This document shows positions 1-5,897 of a stretch of 5,914 bases of DNA, in pieces. The DNA comes from Candidatus Altimarinota bacterium (lineage in GTDB: Bacteria > Patescibacteriota > Gracilibacteria > UBA4473). Where the stretch lies: positions 1-5,914 of the forward strand of contig JAGYLK010000161.1 of NCBI GenBank assembly GCA_018401175.1, given 5' to 3'. The notes below the pieces were generated by a model. That model was not told the origin of the DNA and ran no database searches. It saw only the letters and a list, made by a program, of their open reading frames with translations. Each line of letters begins with the position of its first letter. Positions within the stretch are counted from its first letter, which is position 1. The position numbers and the translations under genes were made by a program.

Positions 1-25
1 CCACCGAAGTGAGGGCTTTTTTTTT
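1..25 (-). terminator. Rho-independent terminator, truncated by the window edge
   Basis: Read on the minus strand, a run of nine A is followed by GCCCTCAC, then the tetraloop TTCG closed by a C-G pair, then GTGG at the window edge. This is one arm, the loop and the start of the second arm of a C(UUCG)G hairpin. The outermost visible pair (positions 12 and 1) is a U-G wobble on the minus strand but an unpaired A/C on the plus strand. That favours function on the minus strand, 19 nt or so after the stop codon of the surface-protein gene. The rest of the stem and any U-run lie outside the window. The nine T on the plus strand mean it could also serve a plus-strand gene from the left. Confidence 0.6.
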
Positions 26-44
26 ATATGTGTGTGTATTTGAC

Positions 45-554
45 TTAGCAAGGTTCTCTCCGCGAAAGGAGTGTGTATCCCAAAATCAGGAAAAGAGCAA
101 GAAGCGCAACAATGAAGGCGCCAGGACCAGAATCAACTAATTCACATTGAAATGGTACAGAGAGCGTCTGTCCTTCATAAATAACATCAATCGTATCCCC
201 TGCCGTACAGGTATCATTTGCTCTTATAAAAAAGGAAAAATTTTGTCCATCACACGTGAGACAAAAGCTTTCTGGAAAAGAAAGGATTTGTCCATTAAGC
301 GTTCCCCCTCCGGGATTCACCATTTTTGCTTTTGACAGGGCATCACTAAGATCAACCGTCGTTTCACTTTCCGTGTTGATATCACTTCCGTTGATAGATA
401 TCTCATAACGTAATACATCTCCCGAACGAACTCCGGTTCTCACTGCATTAAGATTGTCTTGTGATACATTTTGTACCGAAAAATCAATCGCAGCAGAGAC
501 AGGTATCGTGAGGAACAAACTCAGGAATCCGAAGGCGAGAACAAATTTTTTCAT
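45..554 (-). CDS. Small secreted, C-terminally membrane-anchored protein with a DUF11-like beta domain
   Basis: This is a predicted 169-residue surface protein of unknown role. Residues 1-21 look like a signal peptide: MKK, a hydrophobic core, then PVSA followed by A at the likely cleavage site. Residues 24-138 are polar and beta-rich. They follow the DUF11-type pattern (GDVLRYEISING near 45-56, a TTVDLSDAL segment near 65-73, then FSFFIRA near 106-112). Four cysteines (98, 101, 116, 137) could form disulfides outside the membrane. Residues 145-164 form one hydrophobic helix, preceded by SGPG and followed by RRE and a terminal Cys. I chose the ATG at 552-554 because the signal peptide then begins normally. 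A TTG at 605 in the same frame adds 17 residues and has AGGA five bases upstream, so it is a real alternative. The gene lies downstream of recO (83-bp gap) and is followed by the partial terminator, so it is probably last in the operon. DUF11 membership is a judgement by eye. Confidence 0.8.
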   Translation of the reverse strand: MKKFVLAFGFLSLFLTIPVSAAIDFSVQNVSQDNLNAVRTGVRSGDVLRYEISINGSDINTESETTVDLSDALSKAKMVNPGGGTLNGQILSFPESFCLTCDGQNFSFFIRANDTCTAGDTIDVIYEGQTLSVPFQCELVDSGPGAFIVALLALFLILGYTLLSRREPC

Positions 555-637
555 CGAGAACAAAAAATCTGTTCTTAGTTTCGCTTGGAACGAAGTGTCC
601 GTCAATCATTTCCTATTGTCATACAGGAAGAAACATT

Positions 638-1300
638 TCAGAGTAAAAAATCTTCAATTCCGGAGACAACAGATTGCACAGCAAATATTTCCTGAGAGGG
701 AATGTTCTTTATTTTTTCTTCAAACACATCTGGTTCGCTTCGTCGACAAAATTCACAGATCTGACGAGCGGTATTACTGAGATACAACCAATTCGTTTTT
801 TTCTCCAGCGAAAATGTTTTCGTAAAAGGATCAAACCAACAAGCATCCCGAACCGTATCAAACCGTGGACAATCTCCTGTATGTTGTAAAAGGCGGAGAC
901 GAAAAGCGCTATCATACGATTGTGCCTTTTCTTTTTCAAATATTCCACACCAGGTAATAACTTCAGAAAAGAAGGCTTCTTCTGGGCGTTCTTCGGGCAT
1001 TGTGTCCCTGAGTCGCTTTATCCAATTCCAGCCAATTGTATTTGACTCAAGCGAAGATTCAAATTCGGGAAAAAGGGTTATTGTGATAGCAGATTGTAAT
1101 GATTTTGAATTTCTTCCTTGGAAAATTTCAATTTCGAGTACTCTAAAAAAATCAATTTCGGCTCGTTTTTGGGAGCGAGAAAATTTCTTTGCAAATACGG
1201 AAATTTTGCCCCACTTGGAAGTAAAAAATTCTAATATTACGTCATCATTTGCCAAGAATGTTTGTCCTAACAAAATAGCAAGAGTCTTTTGATTTCCCAT
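638..1300 (-). CDS. recO: DNA repair protein RecO
   Basis: RecO works with RecR (and RecF) to load RecA onto SSB-coated single-stranded DNA during gap repair and recombination in the cytoplasm. The 220-residue product, close to the usual 230-250, opens with the RecO OB-fold pattern: LAILLGQTF, a VILEFFTSKWGKISVFAKK stretch at residues 21-39, then SRSQKRAEI. The remainder is mostly helical, as in the family's C-terminal domain. Many RecO proteins carry a four-cysteine zinc site in the middle. Here the region (CPRFDTVRDACWF near 144-156, CEFC at 182-185) has cysteines but not the regular CxxC...CxxC layout, so zinc binding is doubtful. The ATG overlaps the ftsX stop as TAATG, which implies coupled translation. 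A longer in-frame start (TTG/GTG-type, to 1342) would run into ftsX and adds no RecO-like residues. The closest Shine-Dalgarno-like stretch is GGAAAA, eight bases upstream. I am confident of the family, less so of the zinc site. Confidence 0.85.
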   Translation of the reverse strand: MGNQKTLAILLGQTFLANDDVILEFFTSKWGKISVFAKKFSRSQKRAEIDFFRVLEIEIFQGRNSKSLQSAITITLFPEFESSLESNTIGWNWIKRLRDTMPEERPEEAFFSEVITWCGIFEKEKAQSYDSAFRLRLLQHTGDCPRFDTVRDACWFDPFTKTFSLEKKTNWLYLSNTARQICEFCRRSEPDVFEEKIKNIPSQEIFAVQSVVSGIEDFLL

Positions 1301-2142
1301 TATTCGAGTTTTCCGCGGAGATATCGTCGAACTGACCACCAAGCGCCAACAGCACCAACAAAAGCGGATATAAGAAGTTCAAAAGCAAATACATTATTCC
1401 AAAGATGGAGAAATATTTGACCACTTGGCAAAAGTGGAATTTGCTTTAGGGCAAACACAAAGAGGATTATAGCAAGTAATGAGGACAATAGTCCCAGTAA
1501 AATTCCTTCTACAATGAATGGTCCAGCAATAAATACTGGATCCGCGCCTACCAATCGGGCAATAAATACTTCATCGCGTCTTGAAAACAATGCGATTCGA
1601 AAGGTATTGATGACGAGTAAAATCCCCCCCGCCAAGAAGAGAAATACTAAAACACGAGAAGCCATTTCAACATTTTTTCGTAGATTCAGAAGATTTCCTA
1701 CAAGGGTCACAAACTCCCTTTCTGCGACTCCATCCCAATCCCCTACTACTTCCAAATATCGTGGATTTTTGAAAACTTCTAAAACATCGGAAACTTCTTG
1801 GATGTCCAAAAATTTTACATATACACGTGGTGGAATATGAAAATCAGGAAATTCTTCCGCTGACAAAACATTCATTTCAATATTAAATTTCTGAAGATCA
1901 TTTTTGAGAGCATCAAATTCAAATGCATCGTAGGGTTCTCTGAGGGGAATGGAGAAATCAGCTCGTTGTTCGAGCGATTGAAGAGAAAGGTCAGCAAAAA
2001 ATTGTGTAGCAAACACAAAATTGAGCAATATCAAAATCAGTGCGCCAAGTCCCACGGTGGTAAGAGAAAGGAATCGATGTCTCCAGAGCTGGACACTGCC
2101 CTCTCGAAAACTTCGACGCCACCACGCAAGTATTTTTTTCAT
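1300..2142 (-). CDS. ftsX: Cell division / ABC transporter permease-like protein FtsX
   Basis: FtsX is the membrane half of the FtsEX complex. In other bacteria, ATP hydrolysis by FtsE is relayed through FtsX to activate peptidoglycan hydrolases at the septum or sidewall. The 280-residue product has the family plan. It has a basic cytoplasmic N-terminus with RHRFLSLTTV (21-30), TM1 (about 28-50) and an external domain (about 51-160). TM2 (about 163-184) is followed by the highly diagnostic FtsX/MacB-type segment NTFRIALFSRRDEVFIARLVG (starting at 179) and GPFIVEGILLGLL (207-219). TM3 (206-231), TM4 (251-270) and a basic VRRYL tail complete it. The external domain is short and lacks the common NPLP motif, having IPPRVYV (103-109) in its place. 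The ATG overlaps the stop of the nucleotidyltransferase gene as ATGA. The gene normally upstream is ftsE, which is not present in this window. Other four-TM FtsX-like permeases exist, but length and motifs favour FtsX itself. Confidence 0.9.
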   Translation of the reverse strand: MKKILAWWRRSFREGSVQLWRHRFLSLTTVGLGALILILLNFVFATQFFADLSLQSLEQRADFSIPLREPYDAFEFDALKNDLQKFNIEMNVLSAEEFPDFHIPPRVYVKFLDIQEVSDVLEVFKNPRYLEVVGDWDGVAEREFVTLVGNLLNLRKNVEMASRVLVFLFLAGGILLVINTFRIALFSRRDEVFIARLVGADPVFIAGPFIVEGILLGLLSSLLAIILFVFALKQIPLLPSGQIFLHLWNNVFAFELLISAFVGAVGAWWSVRRYLRGKLE

Positions 2143-2552
2143 TTTTCTTGAGTGTAACGAAAATGTGATGATTTGAAAAATTCAGGAAAATATTTCTGGG
2201 CTCGTCGAATTTCTAATGTTGGAAATTGTCTCTGTATGATTTCTATATCTGCATTTTGATCAAAACCGAGGAGCAGTATGTCTGGGGATTCTTCGTTCAA
2301 TGTTTGAAGAAAGTCACCATCCTCTCGTCCGAGTCGAATTTTTGTGTGCGGTAATTCTTCTTGTTGTAGACGAGCAACTCGTTCTTTTTCTGCGGCAAAA
2401 GAGTCTCGTCCGCGAATTTTACGTACCATTGTGTCTGTGGCAACAATTACAACCATTTCTTTCGCTAGTTGGGTCGCATTCCACAACAACCATTGGTGTC
2501 CAATGTGAAGAGGATCGAATGTTCCGGCAAGAAAGAGTTTTTTCACAGACAA
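2139..2552 (-). CDS. HxGH-family nucleotidyltransferase (adenylyl- or cytidylyltransferase), substrate unknown
   Basis: This is a 137-residue single-domain cytoplasmic enzyme of the cytidylyltransferase-like superfamily. Members transfer AMP or CMP from a nucleoside triphosphate to a phosphate group. The defining motif GTFDPLHIGH (residues 10-19) is intact. It is followed by a Rossmann-type strand VVIVATDTMVRKIRGR (34-49), which resembles the archaeal FAD synthetase RibL, and by a LLLGFDQ segment (94-100). Near the C-terminus, KSSHFR (127-132) sits where superfamily members usually have a (T/S)S-x-I-R motif. Known relatives include RibL (FMN adenylation), TagD (glycerol-3-phosphate cytidylyltransferase) and CoaD. 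The size and the KIRGR/LGFDQ segments look most like the RibL/TagD group, but I cannot fix the substrate. The start is TTG at 2550-2552. A GTG two codons further in (2544-2546) is equally plausible, and neither has a Shine-Dalgarno site. The gene follows the large hypothetical gene by 34 bp and overlaps ftsX by 4 bp. Confidence 0.85.
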   Translation of the reverse strand: MSVKKLFLAGTFDPLHIGHQWLLWNATQLAKEMVVIVATDTMVRKIRGRDSFAAEKERVARLQQEELPHTKIRLGREDGDFLQTLNEESPDILLLGFDQNADIEIIQRQFPTLEIRRAQKYFPEFFKSSHFRYTQEK

Positions 2553-2558
2553 AGTGTA

Positions 2559-2580
2559 GTTATTTTACAGGAAAAATAAC
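2559..2580. repeat. Perfect 8-bp inverted repeat with 6-nt loop
   Basis: The arms GTTATTTT (2559-2566) and AAAATAAC (2573-2580) are exact reverse complements around a six-base loop. The repeat fills most of the 34-bp gap between the large hypothetical gene and the nucleotidyltransferase gene. On the minus strand no U-run follows the stem and only two pairs per arm are G-C, so it is a poor terminator. It could be an operator, an mRNA processing or stability hairpin, or chance in AT-rich DNA. The left arm on the minus strand also includes TAAAAT, a 5/6 match to a -10 box about ten bases before the TTG start, but I see no good -35 box. Confidence 0.5.
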
Positions 2581-2586
2581 AGATTT

Positions 2587-4413
2587 TTATGAAATGTTTT
2601 TTTGAGGACGCAAGTGGGCATTCGGAATCAAATTTGCGATTCTTCGATATGCATCGGCGCCGAGAAAAAAGGGGGAATGTTCAAGTTCTGTTTGAGATGC
2701 GGTTAATTTTGTCGGAAAATTTCGAGGCACTTTTCGAATTTGCCCAGCGGCAAAGAGAAACTCAAAGGCTGTTTCTGCCATTTCTTGAAATTTTTTATCA
2801 TCTACTTTTCCGTCTCCTGATGTAAAATCAAATGTAAAATGCTGGTCATCTGCTCTCCATTTCCCCATGTCTGGAGTTGATTTCCATCCTGGATGAAATT
2901 GGTGTACTCCTTCTATTTTTTGTGGAAATCCTCCTTTTTTTATTCCATCTGCCCAGGAAACATCAATAAGTTTCCAAGCCTCAGATACTTTTTCCGGATG
3001 ACGTTCGTAATGATTTCGGAGCCACGCTTCTAGGTGAGCGAGATATTGTTTTTTTGTCATAATACTATCGGTTCTTGGTAATTCCAGTCCTCCTATCGAC
3101 TCTATTTTCCGTGGAAAATGTGCAGCTGTTGTTTTGGGATTTTCGTTTGTTTTATATTCATTTTCGTCCATTAATTGTACTTCAAATGCAAATAATGATT
3201 TTTGAGTTTGTGGATCGCGATACATTATTTTTTGTGAAAAATTTTTATATTTTTCTCCTGATAATTCTCCACTTGTTCGTTGATGGCGAAAGTTTGAAAA
3301 TCCATACTCATCAATATATTGCTCTTGTCTTTCTCTATCTTCATCTGGATTATCTGAGAAATGAGGCAACCCATTGATATTTCTCGTTTCAACCTCTACA
3401 TCAAAATTCGATCGCATACTTCCGGCTCTGTCCAGTTGTTGTAAGATTCGAAGTTTTCTTTCGAGTAACATGTCATCATTCTCATTATCTCGTGTTTTTA
3501 GTACAATACGCATTCGTCCTAAATCATTTGCTTGGTCTGGAGTTACCTCTCCCTTTCGTTCCATTTTTCGAATTGCTTCATTTGCGTCTTTAAAACTAAA
3601 TTCAATGAATTTAATTCCCTGAACAAGGTGTCCTCCGAGCTCAGTCTTATCAAAAATAACAAATTGTGGCGCGATAAGAATATCGTCAACTAATTTCCAC
3701 CGATGAAAATCCCCGCTTTCTTGTCTTGCTTCTTCTTCTCTAAATAATTTTTGGGGAGGTGTTGATCCAGCAAATAAACCCAATTCTACATTTTTTTGAG
3801 TATTTCGAGAATCAGGACACTCCGCTATTCCAAAAGAATACTGCATCCATTGTCCAACCTCCTTCATATATTTCTCAATAGCAGAGATTGCAAACGCGCG
3901 TTTCAACAAACGACAGGCTGTATATCTCTCATGACCTACCTTTCCAGTTCGCCTGTCAACCAAAAAATCATCTATATTTTTTTGAATATCAATCTGTGCA
4001 AATCGAAATAACGTTTCCACATCCTGAATACTTGAAAATCCCCCTTTGATAAGACGTAATACGGCTGATGCGTTTGGTGCCAAAATTCGGCCCTCAATAG
4101 ATTTTTTTTGTGGTAAAAATCTTCCTCGTCCTTCATTGAGGCTTGAGACTGCCATCTGCATCATTTGAGTAAAATACTCAAAATCTTCAGGGGATTTTAA
4201 TTCCACTACCTCCTGTTCAATCCATTCCTGTAAAGACAACTTTTTATTCTCTTTATTCAAAAATGTTTCAGGAATCGCGTGCACTCCCATCACGGTCAAA
4301 ATTTTATGTTGTAATTCTTCTTGAATTCCAGAAAAGGCCTTCATAACAGAATTTATTGCATTCTCCCTGTACTTATCGGGAGCATTTTCACGAGCATTGT
4401 TTTTGGACTCCAT
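2587..4413 (-). CDS. Large hypothetical protein with a possible divergent RelA/SpoT-like nucleotidyltransferase domain
   Basis: I do not recognise the full-length protein. It has 608 residues, no signal peptide or membrane segment, and many charged residues, so it is probably cytoplasmic. Residues 1-240 look largely helical with no known motif; no HD-hydrolase motif is visible. Residues about 265-440 carry, in the order of the RelA/SpoT synthetase domain, five similar stretches. They are a Lys/Ser-containing strand and a helix ending KMERKG (268-288), DLGRMRIV (297-304, with Asp and Arg spaced as in DLxxxRIV), EYGFSNFRH (369-377, compare NGYxSLH), FEVQL (410-414, compare EVQIRT) and AAHFPRK (430-436, compare AAHWxYK). 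The putative catalytic Asp297 and Glu411 are thus kept, while the guanine-stacking Tyr is Phe372 and the loops are longer. Residues 437-608 are unassigned. The ATG at 4411-4413 is preferred over an in-frame TTG at 4422 because the possible promoter abuts it. It is the first gene of the minus-strand cluster. The gene is certain; the domain is tentative. Confidence 0.88.
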   Translation of the reverse strand: MESKNNARENAPDKYRENAINSVMKAFSGIQEELQHKILTVMGVHAIPETFLNKENKKLSLQEWIEQEVVELKSPEDFEYFTQMMQMAVSSLNEGRGRFLPQKKSIEGRILAPNASAVLRLIKGGFSSIQDVETLFRFAQIDIQKNIDDFLVDRRTGKVGHERYTACRLLKRAFAISAIEKYMKEVGQWMQYSFGIAECPDSRNTQKNVELGLFAGSTPPQKLFREEEARQESGDFHRWKLVDDILIAPQFVIFDKTELGGHLVQGIKFIEFSFKDANEAIRKMERKGEVTPDQANDLGRMRIVLKTRDNENDDMLLERKLRILQQLDRAGSMRSNFDVEVETRNINGLPHFSDNPDEDRERQEQYIDEYGFSNFRHQRTSGELSGEKYKNFSQKIMYRDPQTQKSLFAFEVQLMDENEYKTNENPKTTAAHFPRKIESIGGLELPRTDSIMTKKQYLAHLEAWLRNHYERHPEKVSEAWKLIDVSWADGIKKGGFPQKIEGVHQFHPGWKSTPDMGKWRADDQHFTFDFTSGDGKVDDKKFQEMAETAFEFLFAAGQIRKVPRNFPTKLTASQTELEHSPFFLGADAYRRIANLIPNAHLRPQKNIS

Positions 4414-4430
4414 TGTAAACAAAATAAAAT
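4403..4430 (+). promoter_or_regulatory. Weak candidate promoter for murB, overlapping the divergent one
   Basis: TTGGAC (4403-4408) and TAAAAT (4425-4430, 5/6 to the -10 consensus) are 16 bases apart on the plus strand. The start site would be near 4437, leaving about 50 bases of leader before murB. The -10 box overlaps the minus-strand -10 candidate at 4421-4426, so the two promoters would compete. A 10-bp palindrome, TATTTAAATA at 4432-4441, lies between them. The -35 match is poor and this is only a candidate. Confidence 0.2.
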
Positions 4431-4448
4431 ATATTTAAATAAAGTCAA
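4421..4448 (-). promoter_or_regulatory. Possible sigma-70-type promoter for the minus-strand operon
   Basis: On the minus strand TTGACT (4448-4443, 5/6 to the -35 consensus) is separated by 16 bases from TATTTT (4426-4421, 4/6 to the -10 consensus). Only seven bases lie between the -10 box and the ATG at 4413, so transcription would begin at or next to the start codon, giving a leaderless or nearly leaderless mRNA. That agrees with the absence of a Shine-Dalgarno site. The region is very AT-rich, so chance matches are likely. Confidence 0.4.
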
Positions 4449-4485
4449 CTTCTCTCGCTACTTTTTTTCTGGCACACTTTCTCTG

Positions 4486-5391
4486 ATGAATTTCTCAATA
4501 GAAAAAAATGTTCCTCTTTCTTCGCTCACTTATTTTGGTGTAGGAGGAAAAGCAGATGAGTTGGTGCGTATAACCGACATTCAAACGCTGCCCGAGATTT
4601 GGGCGGAAACAATTGCGCTCAAACTCCCCCACTTTATTCTTGGCAGTGGATCAAATCTCGTTTGTTCGGACGCAGGATTTCGAGGACGAATCTTTATTAT
4701 TGAGGCGAAGAGGACAGAATGGAAAGAAAATGTTGTTACTGTTGAAACTGGAAAAAATTTACAACAATTTATCTTGGAAGCTGCAGGGCGTGGATTTTCA
4801 GATATTACGAATTTGGCAGGAATTCCAGGAACTGTCGGTGGAGCTGTTCGCGGAAATGCGGGAGCATTTGGCAGCGAAACGAAAGATTGTCTTCAATCAG
4901 TTCAGTTTTGTGATGAAAATGGAATGATTCGTATTCTTCCGGCACGAGAATGTCTGTTTGAATATCGAGAAAGTATCTTCAAAAAAAATCCTCAATGGTG
5001 TATTCTCCGTGCCACATTTCGCCTTACGAATAAAATTGAGCGTGATACAGCAATGAATAATGCCCAAAAACTCATTCAAGAACGCTGGCAAAAATATCCT
5101 CCTGGAAAATGTGGCGGAAGTTTTTTCAAAAATCCCACAACGGTTCCTGATGGAGCAATGCCATATGCGGGCTGGCTGCTTGAAAACTCCGGCGCCAAAG
5201 GCGATCAAATAGGCGGAGCAAAATTTTCAGAAAAACATGCGAATTTTCTCATGAATGCTGAGAATGCGACGCAAAAAGATGTTTTGGAACTTGCGCGGAA
5301 GTGGCACAAAATCGTTTTGGATACGTATGGAGTTTCTCTTGAACCAGAAGTTATGTTGATTGATGAATATGGAAAACGGGTTGAAATTTAG
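4486..5391 (+). CDS. murB: UDP-N-acetylenolpyruvoylglucosamine reductase MurB
   Basis: MurB reduces UDP-N-acetylenolpyruvoylglucosamine to UDP-N-acetylmuramate with NADPH and FAD, the second committed step of cytoplasmic peptidoglycan precursor synthesis. The 301-residue product has the usual length of the shorter type II form. FAD-binding motifs are clear: SSLTYFGVGGKAD (12-24), ILGSGSNLVCSDAGFRG (51-67) and GIPGTVGGAVRGNAGAFGSE (112-131). The catalytic trio is present: Arg161 in EYRES, Ser212 in GGSFFKNP (the proton donor), and Glu288 in LEPEV. GAKFSEKHANFLMN (244-257) is also typical. The ATG at 4486 starts just before the conserved N-terminus. The open frame continues upstream to 4321, but that part lies over the divergent gene and does not look like MurB. 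There is no Shine-Dalgarno site. The usual neighbours (murC, ddl, ftsQ) are absent. The gene is divergent from the large hypothetical gene and 29 bp ahead of the acetyltransferase. Confidence 0.96.
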   Translation: MNFSIEKNVPLSSLTYFGVGGKADELVRITDIQTLPEIWAETIALKLPHFILGSGSNLVCSDAGFRGRIFIIEAKRTEWKENVVTVETGKNLQQFILEAAGRGFSDITNLAGIPGTVGGAVRGNAGAFGSETKDCLQSVQFCDENGMIRILPARECLFEYRESIFKKNPQWCILRATFRLTNKIERDTAMNNAQKLIQERWQKYPPGKCGGSFFKNPTTVPDGAMPYAGWLLENSGAKGDQIGGAKFSEKHANFLMNAENATQKDVLELARKWHKIVLDTYGVSLEPEVMLIDEYGKRVEI

Positions 5392-5420
5392 AATTTTTTT
5401 AATAAAGTGTTCTTTGTACT

Positions 5421-5897
5421 ATGATTCTTATTGAAGAACCAATCCCCGATGACGCGGCTGAAATATTCTTTGTTCAGCGCCAGACATGGCATGAGTCATA
5501 TTTAGATCAAGTTTCTCACGAGGACATTGAAAAGCGATTTGTTGATGCTCCAGAGAAAATTAAGCGCATAAAGCAAGTCATCGAAGGAAAAATTGATGGA
5601 AAGTTTTTTGTTGCTCGAGAAAAAGAGCTTGATAAAATTCTGGGGTTTATTTCTTTCCTTACAGAACCAAGAAATGAAATAAAATCACTGTATATGATCC
5701 AAGCTTCTCAAGGACTCGGATTGGGGCGAAAATTACTAGAAAAGGCGCTCCAGTGGTATGGAGAAAAAGACATTTATGTACAAACAAATAATGCCCAATC
5801 GTTTTATGAAAAATTTGGATTCACAAGAATAAAACAAGTTCCTGACCCAGAAGGCTATTTCCTTGATATGACGGAACTTATTCGTCCGGCATCATAA
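5421..5897 (+). CDS. GNAT-family N-acetyltransferase
   Basis: This is a 158-residue single-domain acetyltransferase that would move an acetyl group from acetyl-CoA to an amine; the acceptor is unknown. The N-terminus (IEEPIPDDAAEIFFVQRQTWHES) matches the first strand and helix of the fold. The strand ILGFISFL (73-80) precedes motif A, IKSLYMIQASQGLGLGRKLL (87-106), where Q97-x-x-G-x-G102 is the pyrophosphate-binding loop of acetyl-CoA. Motif B is NNAQSFYEKFGFTRI (123-137), with the Tyr commonly acting as general acid. It follows murB on the same strand after 29 bp with no terminator hairpin between, so co-transcription is likely. The ATG has no Shine-Dalgarno site. Small GNATs of this kind include ribosomal-protein, antibiotic and polyamine acetyltransferases. 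Being next to murB is too weak a clue to propose a wall-related substrate. The fold is certain, the substrate is not. Confidence 0.92.
   Translation: MILIEEPIPDDAAEIFFVQRQTWHESYLDQVSHEDIEKRFVDAPEKIKRIKQVIEGKIDGKFFVAREKELDKILGFISFLTEPRNEIKSLYMIQASQGLGLGRKLLEKALQWYGEKDIYVQTNNAQSFYEKFGFTRIKQVPDPEGYFLDMTELIRPAS

Noticed and set aside
557..575. Inverted repeat AGAACA / TGTTCT with a 7-base loop just before the ATG at 554
   Set aside because: Six mostly A-T pairs in AT-rich DNA, and it may lie inside the coding region if the TTG start at 605 is used; likely chance.
577..605. TTGACG (605-600) as a -35 box with GAAACT 17 bases on, as a separate promoter for the small surface-protein gene
   Set aside because: The -10 matches only 3 of 6 positions and the -35 coincides with the alternative TTG start; not enough to call.
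1624..1630. Run of seven C (G on the coding strand) in ftsX as a phase-variation tract
   Set aside because: It encodes conserved Gly-Gly in a membrane helix and is too short to argue for slippage.
638..2141. UGA recoding to glycine (Gracilibacteria/Absconditabacteria code)
   Set aside because: recO and the nucleotidyltransferase end naturally at TGA and no gene has an internal TGA.
2131..2150. A-rich ATGA overlap (AAAAATGAAAAAAA) as a programmed frameshift joining the nucleotidyltransferase to FtsX
   Set aside because: Both products have complete, normal ends; stop-start reinitiation explains the overlap.
2785..2830. EF-hand-like loop (DFTSGDGKVDD) near the C-terminus of the 608-residue protein
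   Set aside because: With Gly aligned at loop position 6, positions 1 and 12 are Phe and Lys, not the required acidic residues.
3870..3960. HD-type hydrolase in the N-terminal half of the 608-residue protein, as in long RSH enzymes
   Set aside because: There is a His (KVGHERY) but no HD pair or the second conserved Asp; nothing supports a hydrolase domain.
4321..4485. Upstream extension of murB by 55 residues
   Set aside because: It runs antisense over the start of the divergent gene and has no MurB-like sequence.
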